Positions 8,727-17,583 of a DNA stretch of 64,000 nt are shown in pieces. Where the stretch lies: assembly GCA_020722565.1 (NCBI GenBank), contig DYKO01000001.1:1-64000 (forward strand), given 5' to 3'. The stretch comes from Rikenella microfusus. GTDB taxonomy: Bacteria > Bacteroidota > Bacteroidia > Bacteroidales > Tenuifilaceae. Position 1 is the stretch's first letter, and each line of letters opens with the position of its first letter. A program made the translations under genes and the position numbers. Under the pieces are notes generated by a model, which did not search any database, had not been told where the DNA came from, and was given only the letters and a program-made list of their open reading frames with translations.

Positions 8727-10649
8727 ATGCGTCAGCATTTCCTAATCATAATACTCGTATTAGTTTCACTCATCGCTTGGGGACAAAATAAAAAAAAGTA
8801 CACTGTAAACAGTAAGCGGGCAATAGCCCTTTATGACAGTGCACTTAAGGCTTATAATCAAACAGACCTCTACACTACCAAAAGATTGCTGGAGGAAAGT
8901 TTGAGTATTGAACCCAATTTCATTGAGGCTCATCTGGTACTCTCGCAGGTTTACATGGAAATGGGCGAAGCCAATAAATCCATAGAATACATACTAAAGG
9001 CACAGAGCATCGATAAAGATTTTCATCCCAGGGCATTCTTTACATTAGGCCTACTTTACTTTAGCATTGGTGAGTATCAGAAAGCGCTTTCCAGTTACGA
9101 AACGTTTCTTAGCTATCGCGACAAGAGCGCAAATATGAACAATTTGGCAAGCAAAAACATTGAGCGGTGCCGCTTTGCACTGGATCAAATAGCCCACCCG
9201 GTTCCATTTGCACCCATTATTATTGGGAAAAATGTTAACACAGATTTAGATGAATATTGGCCCAGTTTATCGGCCGATGAACGGCAACTGGTTTACACCG
9301 TGCGATTGCCTAAAAATCCCGACAAGGGAATAAAGGGTCTAAAATGGCAGGAGGACCTTTACATCTCGTATTGCAATGAAAATAGCAACTGGGATAAAGG
9401 GACACCGGTTCCTCCACCAATAAATACAGAGTTTAACGAGGGAGCACAATCGGTATCGGCCGATGGGAAAACCATATACTTTACGGTATGCCGAGGCGTT
9501 TGTAACATCTACCAATCGGTACTTGAGCCCGATGGCTCCTGGAGCATTCCGCAAAAGCTACCACCCACAATAAATACAGAGAAGTACTCGGAGAAGCAGC
9601 CATCCATTTCGCCCGACGGGCGAACGCTCTACTTCGTTAGCAACCGTCCCGGAGGATTAGGCAAGTTCGATATTTGGAAATCGGAAAAGCAACCCGATGG
9701 CACATGGGGAAATGCTGTGAATCTGGGAAATGTAATAAATACCGTAGAAAGTGAGCAATCGCCTTTTATTCATTTTGATAATCAAACACTTTACTTCTCA
9801 TCGGCTGGACACATGGGAATGGGCGACCAAGACATATTTGTGAGCCGGCGCGACAGTACCGGGAACTGGTTAACGCCTGTAAATCTGGGATATCCCATTA
9901 ACACCCATCAAAGCGAGGAAGGATTAATAGTAAATGCAAAGGGAAATACAGCCTATTACTCATCGGATATTAATCCCGAATACGGACGCGACATACTTAC
10001 CTTTGAACTTTACCCCAAGGTACGCCCTACTCCTACATCGTTTGTTACAGGGATTGCTCGAAACAAAAAGACTTTAGAGCCCATTAGAACAAGCATAAAA
10101 CTGGTTGAGCTAAAAAACCAAAACGAACGAATGGTTATTGAAACATCAAATGATGGTACCTTCCTGGTTTGCCTACCCACAGATAAACGTTATGGGCTGT
10201 TTGCCTCGGCACCCGGTTTCCTTTTCTACTCCGAACACTTTGATCTAACGGGCTACCATTCGGTAGATAAACCATTCAGGCGGGATATTTTGTTGCAACC
10301 CATTGAAAAGGGCGAGGTGATTATACTCCAAAATGTTTTCTTTGCCTTCAACTCCCATGCTCTGCTTCCTGAATCGACAGTGGAACTTAATAAACTACTC
10401 GATGTGTTGAACCAGAATCCAAACGTTAAGATTGAAATAAGCGGCCATACCGACGATGTAGGTGATGATGATTACAACCTGAAGTTATCGGAACGAAGAG
10501 CAAAAGCTGTAGCCGACTACCTTATAAGCAAAGGTGTAAACCCGGATAGATTAAAATGGATCGGTTATGGCAAGACAAAGCCCATAGCGCCAAATACAAG
10601 CGCCAAGGAAAGAGCTCAAAACAGGCGAACCGAGGTTAGGATACTTTAA
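8727..10649 (+). CDS. TPR / PD40 propeller / OmpA-domain outer-membrane-associated protein (PorE-like)
   Basis: A 640-residue cell-envelope protein with a Sec signal peptide (MRQHFLIIILVLVSLIAWGQ). Domain order: TPR repeats (about 25-150), a PD40/WD40-like beta-propeller (about 170-410; repeated P-S-S-D-G-x-T-x-Y-F motifs such as SISPDGRTLYFVSNRPGG), a carboxypeptidase-regulatory-like fold (about 430-515), and an OmpA C-terminal peptidoglycan-binding domain (about 525-640; ISGHTDDVG, LSERRAKAV, GYGKTKPI). This order is that of PorE, an accessory protein of the type IX secretion machine in Porphyromonas gingivalis. Several paralogues with this layout occur in Bacteroidota, so identity with PorE is an inference. 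T9SS cargo genes in the window agree with the system being present. Confidence 0.85.
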   Translation: MRQHFLIIILVLVSLIAWGQNKKKYTVNSKRAIALYDSALKAYNQTDLYTTKRLLEESLSIEPNFIEAHLVLSQVYMEMGEANKSIEYILKAQSIDKDFHPRAFFTLGLLYFSIGEYQKALSSYETFLSYRDKSANMNNLASKNIERCRFALDQIAHPVPFAPIIIGKNVNTDLDEYWPSLSADERQLVYTVRLPKNPDKGIKGLKWQEDLYISYCNENSNWDKGTPVPPPINTEFNEGAQSVSADGKTIYFTVCRGVCNIYQSVLEPDGSWSIPQKLPPTINTEKYSEKQPSISPDGRTLYFVSNRPGGLGKFDIWKSEKQPDGTWGNAVNLGNVINTVESEQSPFIHFDNQTLYFSSAGHMGMGDQDIFVSRRDSTGNWLTPVNLGYPINTHQSEEGLIVNAKGNTAYYSSDINPEYGRDILTFELYPKVRPTPTSFVTGIARNKKTLEPIRTSIKLVELKNQNERMVIETSNDGTFLVCLPTDKRYGLFASAPGFLFYSEHFDLTGYHSVDKPFRRDILLQPIEKGEVIILQNVFFAFNSHALLPESTVELNKLLDVLNQNPNVKIEISGHTDDVGDDDYNLKLSERRAKAVADYLISKGVNPDRLKWIGYGKTKPIAPNTSAKERAQNRRTEVRIL

Positions 10650-10707
10650 ACCATAGTAAGTTCTTTATATTATTTAGCTGATTTACCAAATAAAAATGCG
10701 GGTTTTA

Positions 10708-10738
10708 TTGCAACAAATCAATTTTGAAATTATCTTCG
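10708..10738 (+). promoter_or_regulatory. candidate promoter of speA
   Basis: TTG at 10708-10710, 20 bases, then TATCTTCG at 10731-10738, one base off the TAnnTTTG consensus. It would give a leader of about 65 bases before the speA start. Confidence 0.55.
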
Positions 10739-10809
10739 CAAACTTTTTAAATCAAACAACAATACTCTGTATGATAGATGTTTAACCCTGCAACAGCAAA
10801 AGACAAAAG

Positions 10810-12702
10810 ATGAGAAAATGGCGCATTGAGGATTCAGCCGAACTTTACAACCTCAACGGCTGGGGGGTAAATTATTTTTCCATAAACAATGAGGGAAATG
10901 TTGTGGTTACCCCTAAAAACAATGGAGTAGAAATTGACCTACGCGAACTAGTTGACGAACTTCAGGTTCGCGATGTGGCAGCACCCATGCTAATTCGTTT
11001 CACCGATATTCTCGATAACCGTATCGAGGATATGGCACGATCGTTCAAGCAAGCAGCTGACGAATACGATTATCAGGGGAAAAATTTCATCATTTACCCC
11101 ATTAAGGTAAACCAAATGCGCCCCGTGGTTGAGGAAATCATAAACCATGGGAAAAAATTCAATATTGGCCTTGAAGCCGGCTCCAAACCCGAACTTCATG
11201 CCGTTATTGCCAGCAATCCCGATAACGAATCGTTGATAATTTGCAATGGATATAAGGATGAGGATTATGTTGAATTAGCTCTTTTAGCCCAGAAAATGGG
11301 CAAAAAAATTTTTGTTGTTATTGAAAAACTAAATGAGCTGAAGCTAATCGATAAGGTATCACAGCGCCTTAAAATAAAACCAAACTTAGGAATTCGTATC
11401 AAACTTGCCAGTTCCGGCAGTGGTAAATGGGAGGAATCAGGTGGTGATGTAAGCAAATTTGGACTGACCTCCAGCGAGCTTCTCACAGCACTTGAATATC
11501 TTGAGAAGAATGGGCTTAAAGAATCGTTAAAGTTGGTTCATTTCCATATTGGTAGCCAGGTAACTAAAATCCGTCGTATTAAAATTGCGCTTCGTGAAGC
11601 CTCTCAGTTTTACGTTCAGCTTCATTTGATGGGTTTCAATATTGAGTTTGTTGATATTGGCGGTGGACTAGGAGTTGACTACGATGGTACACGTTCATCA
11701 AGCAGCGAAAGCAGCATTAACTATAGCTTGCAGGAGTACGTTAACGACTCCGTAGCGACCTTAGTTGATGCCAGCGATAAAAACAATATCCCCCACCCCA
11801 ATATCATTACAGAATCGGGACGTTCACTTACCGCCCATCACTCCGTGCTCATTTTTGAGGTTTTGGAAACCGCTTCACTACCCACATGGGATGAAGATGA
11901 AGAACTTCAGCCCGACGCCCATGAGCTGGTAAAAGAACTTTACGAACACTGGGAAAAGCTTAACCAATCGCGTATGCTTGAAAGTTGGCACGATGCTCAG
12001 CAAATTCGTGAAGAAGCTCTTGACCTTTTCAGCCTAGGCATGCTCGACCTTAAAACCCGCGCACAAATTGAAAAGCTATTCTGGTCAATTGCCCGCGAAA
12101 TTTACCAAATGACCTCGCAACTAAAGCATGTGCCTGATGAACTTAGAACACTACCAAAACTGCTGGCCGACAAGTACTTTTGCAACTTCTCTCTATTTCA
12201 GTCGTTGCCCGACGCCTGGGCAATCGATCAGGTTTTCCCCATCATGCCCATTCAACGGTTGAACGAAAAACCCGACAGAGTAGCAACCCTTCAGGATATA
12301 ACCTGCGACTCCGATGGAAAAATTGATAATTTTATATCAACCAAGAACATTTCCTACTTCCTACCCGTTCACACCCCAAAATCGAACGACTCCTACTACA
12401 TTGGCGTATTTCTGGTGGGTGCCTATCAGGAAATTCTTGGCGACCTCCACAACCTGTTTGGCGACACCAATGCTGTTCACGTTTCGGTTGACAATGAGGG
12501 TTACCACATCGATCAGATTATAGATGGTGAAACCGTAGCAGAAGTACTTGATTATGTACAGTATAACCCCAAAAAGATGGTTCGTGCTTTAGAAACTTGG
12601 GTTACCAGTTCGGTAAAAGCAGGCATAATTTCCCCTAAAGAGGGAAAAGAGTTTCTATCAAACTATCGTTCGGGCCTTTATGGCTATACCTATCTCGAAT
12701 AA
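10810..12702 (+). CDS. speA: biosynthetic arginine decarboxylase SpeA
   Basis: PLP-dependent fold-III decarboxylase that turns arginine into agmatine, the first step of the agmatine route to putrescine. The 630 residues match the family. Visible are WRIEDSAELYNLNGWG at the N-terminus, the PLP lysine in YPIKVNQ (about residue 99), GLEAGSKPEL, HFHIGSQV, the VDIGGGLGVDYDG phosphate-binding loop, the active-site ESGRSLTAHHSV and the C-terminal VDNEGYHIDQIIDGETV. It stands alone, with its own promoter and a strong terminator shared with the convergent thioredoxin-like gene. Start is the ATG at 10810. Confidence 0.98.
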   Translation: MRKWRIEDSAELYNLNGWGVNYFSINNEGNVVVTPKNNGVEIDLRELVDELQVRDVAAPMLIRFTDILDNRIEDMARSFKQAADEYDYQGKNFIIYPIKVNQMRPVVEEIINHGKKFNIGLEAGSKPELHAVIASNPDNESLIICNGYKDEDYVELALLAQKMGKKIFVVIEKLNELKLIDKVSQRLKIKPNLGIRIKLASSGSGKWEESGGDVSKFGLTSSELLTALEYLEKNGLKESLKLVHFHIGSQVTKIRRIKIALREASQFYVQLHLMGFNIEFVDIGGGLGVDYDGTRSSSSESSINYSLQEYVNDSVATLVDASDKNNIPHPNIITESGRSLTAHHSVLIFEVLETASLPTWDEDEELQPDAHELVKELYEHWEKLNQSRMLESWHDAQQIREEALDLFSLGMLDLKTRAQIEKLFWSIAREIYQMTSQLKHVPDELRTLPKLLADKYFCNFSLFQSLPDAWAIDQVFPIMPIQRLNEKPDRVATLQDITCDSDGKIDNFISTKNISYFLPVHTPKSNDSYYIGVFLVGAYQEILGDLHNLFGDTNAVHVSVDNEGYHIDQIIDGETVAEVLDYVQYNPKKMVRALETWVTSSVKAGIISPKEGKEFLSNYRSGLYGYTYLE

Positions 12703-12723
12703 TCCCCAAAAAACTCTCAGAAT

Positions 12724-12760
12724 AAAAAACCCATGCCTACATGCGTGGGTTTTATTTTTA
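12724..12760. terminator. bidirectional terminator between speA and the thioredoxin-like gene
   Basis: An 11-base-pair stem (AAAACCCATGC with GCGTGGGTTTT, one G-U pair) around a 6-base loop, with a T-rich tail on the plus strand and an A-run on the left that gives a U-run on the minus strand. It lies between two convergent genes and can serve both. Confidence 0.85.
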
Positions 12761-12775
12761 TTCATATCCTAAATT

Positions 12776-14149
12776 CTATGGCAACAGTTTATTTAACTTC
12801 GCCCTTAACTGCTCCGGCGACGAAGGACGAGAGACAATTGTTAGATTTTTATCAATCAAAAACATTTTAGGTGTTTCATCAACATGGTAGCTCAACAACA
12901 CTTTACTGCTTATGCTGTAGGGAATCCGTGTGTTAATCCATTTCAGATTGTTTTGTTCAACAAAATTTCGAAAGGTATCAATCTCATCGTCAATACATAC
13001 GGCTACCACCTCAAAGCCTTTGGCTTTGTAATCATCGTAAATGTTTTTAATATATGGTAAACTCTCAATGCAATGCGGACACCAAACCGACCAGAAAATA
13101 AGCAAAGTGTATTGAGCATTAAGCCTCGAAAGTTTTATGTTTTTGCCTTGTAATGGACTAATCTTAAAATCCATCCCTTTTTTGCCGGGAAGCAACTCGC
13201 TTTCCAAAGCCAACTTAGTGCGAAATTCAATATCATCAAAAATACTACAAGGGCCAAGTTGTCCTTTAGAAATCAAAAAATTGATCACTCCGTAGTAATC
13301 CGATTCTCCAAAACCGTTACACGCAGAGTTTAGTAGTGAAACCCTCACGGAATCGTGCATGGGCAAGTCAAAAAATCTTTTTAACGATAGCACAAAAAGC
13401 GAATCCTGTTCCTCTTTGCTATAGGCCCCCTCGCACAGCATATTTTCGATGTAATCCCAAAAACGGGAAATAAAATTGGGCAAAAAACGAATTTCAGGAA
13501 TATTTAAATCGATGCCCTTCCACCAAACCTCATTGAGTTCCTTCCTCGTTAGGCATTCGTTGTCTAATGCCGGAACAAAAGGCTTTACTTCAAGCCTTAT
13601 GGCTGATGAAACTATCGAATGGGTTGCCTGTTGTGCCCACTCATTAGCCTTTACATACAAATCGAAAAGAGTACGTTGATACTCATTCCTGAGCATTTGT
13701 CCAAATACAGAATCGTTGGTATAGAATTTCATCAGCGATTCCAGATGCCACATCTTTTGTATGGCTGTCTGCTTAAACTTTCTAAACGATATAAAAATGC
13801 TATTGTCAGCCGAGTTCCTAACAATTAAACTATCCTCAATGGCAAAAGAATAGGTCTCAAACAATATTAATGGCTCATCGGTTACTATGAAGTCAAATGC
13901 GCCACCTTTTCTCACTTGTAACTTATAAAGACCACGCAAGGCTTTACTGGGAAGAGTAAACCGGTAAATTCCATCGGGGGTGGGCCTGCACGAATCCAAA
14001 TCAACGGTACTTGATCCTTCATAACGTAACAAGTGAACAGCAGAACCTACCGGTTGATTGACCCTAAGCTCTATGGTGGTTTGCGTATAGGCCACAAGCG
14101 AAAATACTCCAAAGATAAATGTTGCTATGCTTCTTCTCATTTTAATCAT
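12776..14149 (-). CDS. TlpA-like thioredoxin-fold envelope protein
   Basis: A 457-residue secreted or envelope-anchored thiol protein. It starts with a Sec signal peptide (RRSIATFIFGVFSLVAYTQ). Residues of about 25-120 form a beta-rich domain like the DUF4369 module common in Bacteroidetes thioredoxin-like proteins, followed by a long helical middle. The C-terminal AhpC/TlpA thioredoxin domain (about 320-457) has the active site WCPHC in FWSVWCPHCIESLPYI, then KGFEVVAVCIDDE and the cis-proline loop VDETPKMFLID. It is probably a periplasmic disulfide reductase. The start ATG overlaps the stop of the upstream hybrid kinase by 8 bases, so the two are translationally coupled. The second Met (4th residue) is an equally good start. 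Confidence 0.88.
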   Translation of the reverse strand: MIKMRRSIATFIFGVFSLVAYTQTTIELRVNQPVGSAVHLLRYEGSSTVDLDSCRPTPDGIYRFTLPSKALRGLYKLQVRKGGAFDFIVTDEPLILFETYSFAIEDSLIVRNSADNSIFISFRKFKQTAIQKMWHLESLMKFYTNDSVFGQMLRNEYQRTLFDLYVKANEWAQQATHSIVSSAIRLEVKPFVPALDNECLTRKELNEVWWKGIDLNIPEIRFLPNFISRFWDYIENMLCEGAYSKEEQDSLFVLSLKRFFDLPMHDSVRVSLLNSACNGFGESDYYGVINFLISKGQLGPCSIFDDIEFRTKLALESELLPGKKGMDFKISPLQGKNIKLSRLNAQYTLLIFWSVWCPHCIESLPYIKNIYDDYKAKGFEVVAVCIDDEIDTFRNFVEQNNLKWINTRIPYSISSKVLLSYHVDETPKMFLIDKNLTIVSRPSSPEQLRAKLNKLLP

Positions 14150-17100
14150 TTTTAGAGAGATATTTTGCGAGTTTTGATTTCAATATTTGGGGTTTAAATG
14201 GTTTGAGAACAAAATCGTTCATGCCGATACCAAAAATTTTGCTCTGAACATCGAGCAAAGCCGATGCGCTAAGCGCAATAATGGGAATGGCGGCCTTTTG
14301 CCTGTTGGGCAAGTTTCGAATAGCGGTAGCTGCTTCATATCCATTCATCTCGGGCATTTCTAGGTCCATAAGAACAGCGTCAAAATTTTGATTCTTAACA
14401 AAATCAAGCGCAATCCGGCCGTTCTCGGCGTGCTCATACGATATGCCCCAGTTATCCAGAAATCGTTTTAGTACCAGTGTGTTCAGCTCATTGTCCTCAA
14501 CAATCAGAACGCGAAACATACCCGGTGGTATTTGAGCATCAACATCAATTTTATCAACGCTTGCCCTACCCACGGCAATCTCAAAAGGTACAGTAAAATA
14601 GAAGCATGACCCTTTGCCCAGTTCGCTTTCCACCCATATTTCTCCACCCATCAACTCAACCAGGCGTTTAACAATTGCAAGACCTAGTCCCGTACCTGCA
14701 GCCTGACTGGCCCTAGCATGCAGCTGAGTAAACTCACCAAAAATATCGTTGAGCTTATCGGCTGGTATGCCAATGCCGGAGTCCTTAACTGTAAAAAGCA
14801 ACCAAATCAAATCATTTTGCAGCTTATTAATATCAACTGTAATGGCAACCTCTCCCCTTTCGGTAAACTTGATTGCGTTTCCAATTAGGTTGGTTAAAAT
14901 TTGATTTAGCCTAACCCTATCGCCAACAACATGGTTAGGAACGTCTTGTTTGACAGCGCTAACCAATTCCAAGTTTTTGCTACGCGCCAGCTGTTCAAAA
15001 GTAGCATGAACACCAATTATCAGATTTCTTACATCAATATCTGCTTTAATGAGCTCAAGTTTCCCTGCTTCAATCTTGCTAAAGTCAAGAATATCATTTA
15101 AAAGGGAAAGAAGATTTTCTGCTGCAAACCTTAGGGAATTCAAGTTCCCCAGCTGTTCGGGTTTTGGATTCTCCTCAATAAGCAAATTAGTCATGCCAAT
15201 TATGGCATTCATGGGCGTTCTGATTTCGTGGCTCATGGTGGAAAGGAATCGCTCCTTGGCCCTACTGGCCTGCTCGGCCAATTCCTTGGCTGTGCGAAGG
15301 TGCACCTCGTTTAAATGGGATTCCAGCGCGGCAGAAAGTATATTTGACAAGGTAAGAAGGAACTCCCTATCATCGGCGGCCTTTACCTTTTCGCCCGGCA
15401 AATAATCAACGCCAAAAATACCAAAGCATTGACTTTTAACCATAAGGGGAAGAACAAATAGATACTGTCCATCAACAACGCGTTTTAGCTCGGTAAAACC
15501 AGGTACGGATGAACCAGTAATATCGAATTTATTCCCTGCCTGTAGCTCATAATGTTGTGAAATTGCAAGTTTGTTACCATTGTAAAACTCCTCTAATTTC
15601 AACTTTATCAGCGCTGCTTTGCTACCAAAAATGCTTACCCTGTTTGAACCTTCAACACCAATGACTGTAAAAACTTTTGACAATCCTATTCGGCTAACAA
15701 CCAGGTTCAAAACTTTATCGAGTTGCTCATCAAAAGGAAGCGAAGTATTAAAAAGATATGAAAATTCCGTAAGTAGAATTTGCCGCTCCAGGTTTTTTTG
15801 AATCTTTATTTGGTTTATTTTATATTCAGTAATTCTGCGGGCAATTCCCGTAATAGCGATAACCCTATTGAATCGACTGAGAACAGGAGTTAGGCTGAAT
15901 TCCCACCACTCCTCGGTTCCACGTTCCCCCTCACGAATTTCCCAACTCGCTGCTTTTTTTGATTTAACTACCTGTCGCTCCTTTTCCTGAAGCAAGGCTA
16001 ATATGGGTTCGTTCCATGTATCAGCATAACTTTTACCCAACACCTCTTGCTCGGATAGGTTAAAGTAAGAAATAAACCCTTTATTTACAATCAAATAGCC
16101 TCTACGAGTATCCTTTAACCATGCAATAAAGGGTAGGTTATCAAGTGCACCTCTAAGCTGTGCCCTGCTTTTGGCCAATTCCTCCTCCATTTGCTTGCGG
16201 TAGGTAATATCACTCATGGCCAATAACAGGCAATCTTCACCCTGTAGATTTATTATTTCGGCCGAAAGCAGCGCCGTATATACATTTCCTGAAATGTTCT
16301 CAATTTCAACCTCAATATTTTCCACCCTGCCCCTTCGCTTCACTTCTGTAATTAATTCCTCGCGCCTTTCTATCTGTCGAAAAATATTGAGCTCTTTTGA
16401 ACTGCGACCAATAACCTGTTCCCGGCTTAACCCAATTTTTTCGACAAATGCTCTATTAACATCTACAAAAACACCGCCGTTGAGAGTTGATATAGACATC
16501 ATTACCGCACCGGCATTGAAGGCTCTGGAAAACTTTTCTTCCGAAACTCTTATACTATGCTCTGCAGCCAATCGTTCCGTGATATCACGGGCAATAATGA
16601 AAATGACATCCCTTCGGCGCCAAAGGCCCTTAATCATTCTCACCTCGAGGGGTATCGGCTTACCATTCTTTTTGACAAATTCAGTAACATACAATTTGGG
16701 TTCGCCTTCAAATACCTCCATTAATGCAGTAATAGCTTTACTCCTTTCCGATTCGGCATGAAGCCGCACAAACGATTCAAGCATTAACTCATGTTCTTGG
16801 TACCCCAGTGCTGCCAGGGCAGCATGATTAGTTTGAACAACGTTATAGTTATGATTTACTATAAATACAAGATCGCCAAAAGCATTCACCAACATACTAA
16901 GGTTCTGTTCCTGACTGGCAAGCGCCTCCTCAGTTTCCTTCTGCTGCGTTATATCGTAACTGGAATATAATAGAGCACTTTTGCCTTCCCAATCGATAAT
17001 GGAAAAAATTGTTTTTATCCACTTTTGCTCGTTGTAGTGCGTAAGAATCCGAAACGTAAAGCTATTGGATGAATGTTTTCGAAACTCGGCAAAGTCGTCT

Positions 17101-17339
17101 TCAAAAAGCAGCTTTATCAGCTTCCTGTCCTTGGGATGAACAATATCGAGGAATAGAATCTCCTTAAGTTCGCTATCGCTGTATCCTGTAAGTTTTGAGA
17201 AGCTAGGGTTTGCAAATACAACTCGGTAGTCCTGAACCACATAAATGCTGCTCTCCAACTGGTTAACCAGTCCAAGTATCAGCAATTCATTGGAACCGCC
17301 ATTGGCAGTTCCCATACTATGCTCGTTTCCTTCTGGCAT
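14142..17339 (-). CDS. multi-PAS hybrid sensor histidine kinase with receiver
   Basis: A 1065-residue signalling protein without transmembrane segments, so probably cytoplasmic. Order: four PAS domains (about 20-135, 145-260, 270-385, 390-505), each ending in a PAC-like D-I-T motif; a GAF domain (about 525-680); HisKA with the phospho-acceptor in STMSHEIRTPMNAIIG; HATPase_c with NLIGNAIKFTERG (N box), DSGIGIP (G1) and GTGLGLAIVKRLVELMGG (G2); and a C-terminal receiver (about 950-1060) with VEDNELN, the phospho-acceptor Asp in VLMDLEMPEMNG and a terminal LKPF. No separate response regulator lies next to it. It overlaps the downstream thioredoxin-like gene by 8 bases, which suggests a redox-linked signal, but that is inference. 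Confidence 0.95.
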   Translation of the reverse strand: MPEGNEHSMGTANGGSNELLILGLVNQLESSIYVVQDYRVVFANPSFSKLTGYSDSELKEILFLDIVHPKDRKLIKLLFEDDFAEFRKHSSNSFTFRILTHYNEQKWIKTIFSIIDWEGKSALLYSSYDITQQKETEEALASQEQNLSMLVNAFGDLVFIVNHNYNVVQTNHAALAALGYQEHELMLESFVRLHAESERSKAITALMEVFEGEPKLYVTEFVKKNGKPIPLEVRMIKGLWRRRDVIFIIARDITERLAAEHSIRVSEEKFSRAFNAGAVMMSISTLNGGVFVDVNRAFVEKIGLSREQVIGRSSKELNIFRQIERREELITEVKRRGRVENIEVEIENISGNVYTALLSAEIINLQGEDCLLLAMSDITYRKQMEEELAKSRAQLRGALDNLPFIAWLKDTRRGYLIVNKGFISYFNLSEQEVLGKSYADTWNEPILALLQEKERQVVKSKKAASWEIREGERGTEEWWEFSLTPVLSRFNRVIAITGIARRITEYKINQIKIQKNLERQILLTEFSYLFNTSLPFDEQLDKVLNLVVSRIGLSKVFTVIGVEGSNRVSIFGSKAALIKLKLEEFYNGNKLAISQHYELQAGNKFDITGSSVPGFTELKRVVDGQYLFVLPLMVKSQCFGIFGVDYLPGEKVKAADDREFLLTLSNILSAALESHLNEVHLRTAKELAEQASRAKERFLSTMSHEIRTPMNAIIGMTNLLIEENPKPEQLGNLNSLRFAAENLLSLLNDILDFSKIEAGKLELIKADIDVRNLIIGVHATFEQLARSKNLELVSAVKQDVPNHVVGDRVRLNQILTNLIGNAIKFTERGEVAITVDINKLQNDLIWLLFTVKDSGIGIPADKLNDIFGEFTQLHARASQAAGTGLGLAIVKRLVELMGGEIWVESELGKGSCFYFTVPFEIAVGRASVDKIDVDAQIPPGMFRVLIVEDNELNTLVLKRFLDNWGISYEHAENGRIALDFVKNQNFDAVLMDLEMPEMNGYEAATAIRNLPNRQKAAIPIIALSASALLDVQSKIFGIGMNDFVLKPFKPQILKSKLAKYLSKND

Positions 17340-17490
17340 CTACACAAAATAAATCTATCGAATTTATAAAAATTTTCTGATAAGAAAATCATCGCAGCTA
17401 TCATTAATTGGAAGTAAAACTGAGAACAGAAATTTTTTCATAAGAAAATCGATATTTATGCCTATATGTCGCCTTTACAAAAACACATTC

Positions 17491-17530
17491 TGTCATATTG
17501 TCATAATTGTTTAAATGGCACAACCTTTGA
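17491..17530 (+). promoter_or_regulatory. candidate heat-shock promoter of hsp20, shared layout with clpB
   Basis: TGTCATATTGTCAT (17491-17504), an 11-base spacer, then TGGCACAACCTTTGA (17516-17530). The first part is a direct repeat of TGTCAT. The second part fits a sigma-54 -24/-12 element (TGGCAC, N5, TTG) except that the last C is an A. The vegetative reading, TTG at 17498-17500 then 21 bases then AACCTTTG, is also possible. The clpB upstream region at 4328-4367 has the same pieces at the same distances. Confidence 0.5.
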
Positions 17531-17583
17531 AAATTGATAGATGAAAGCATTAATGTATAACCTAAAACATGGAGGGTAAAGCT

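Noticed and set aside
16216-16761. A 181-codon plus-strand frame opposite the hybrid kinase
   Set aside because: Low-complexity Ser/Thr/Arg-rich translation typical of an antisense shadow of the PAS region.
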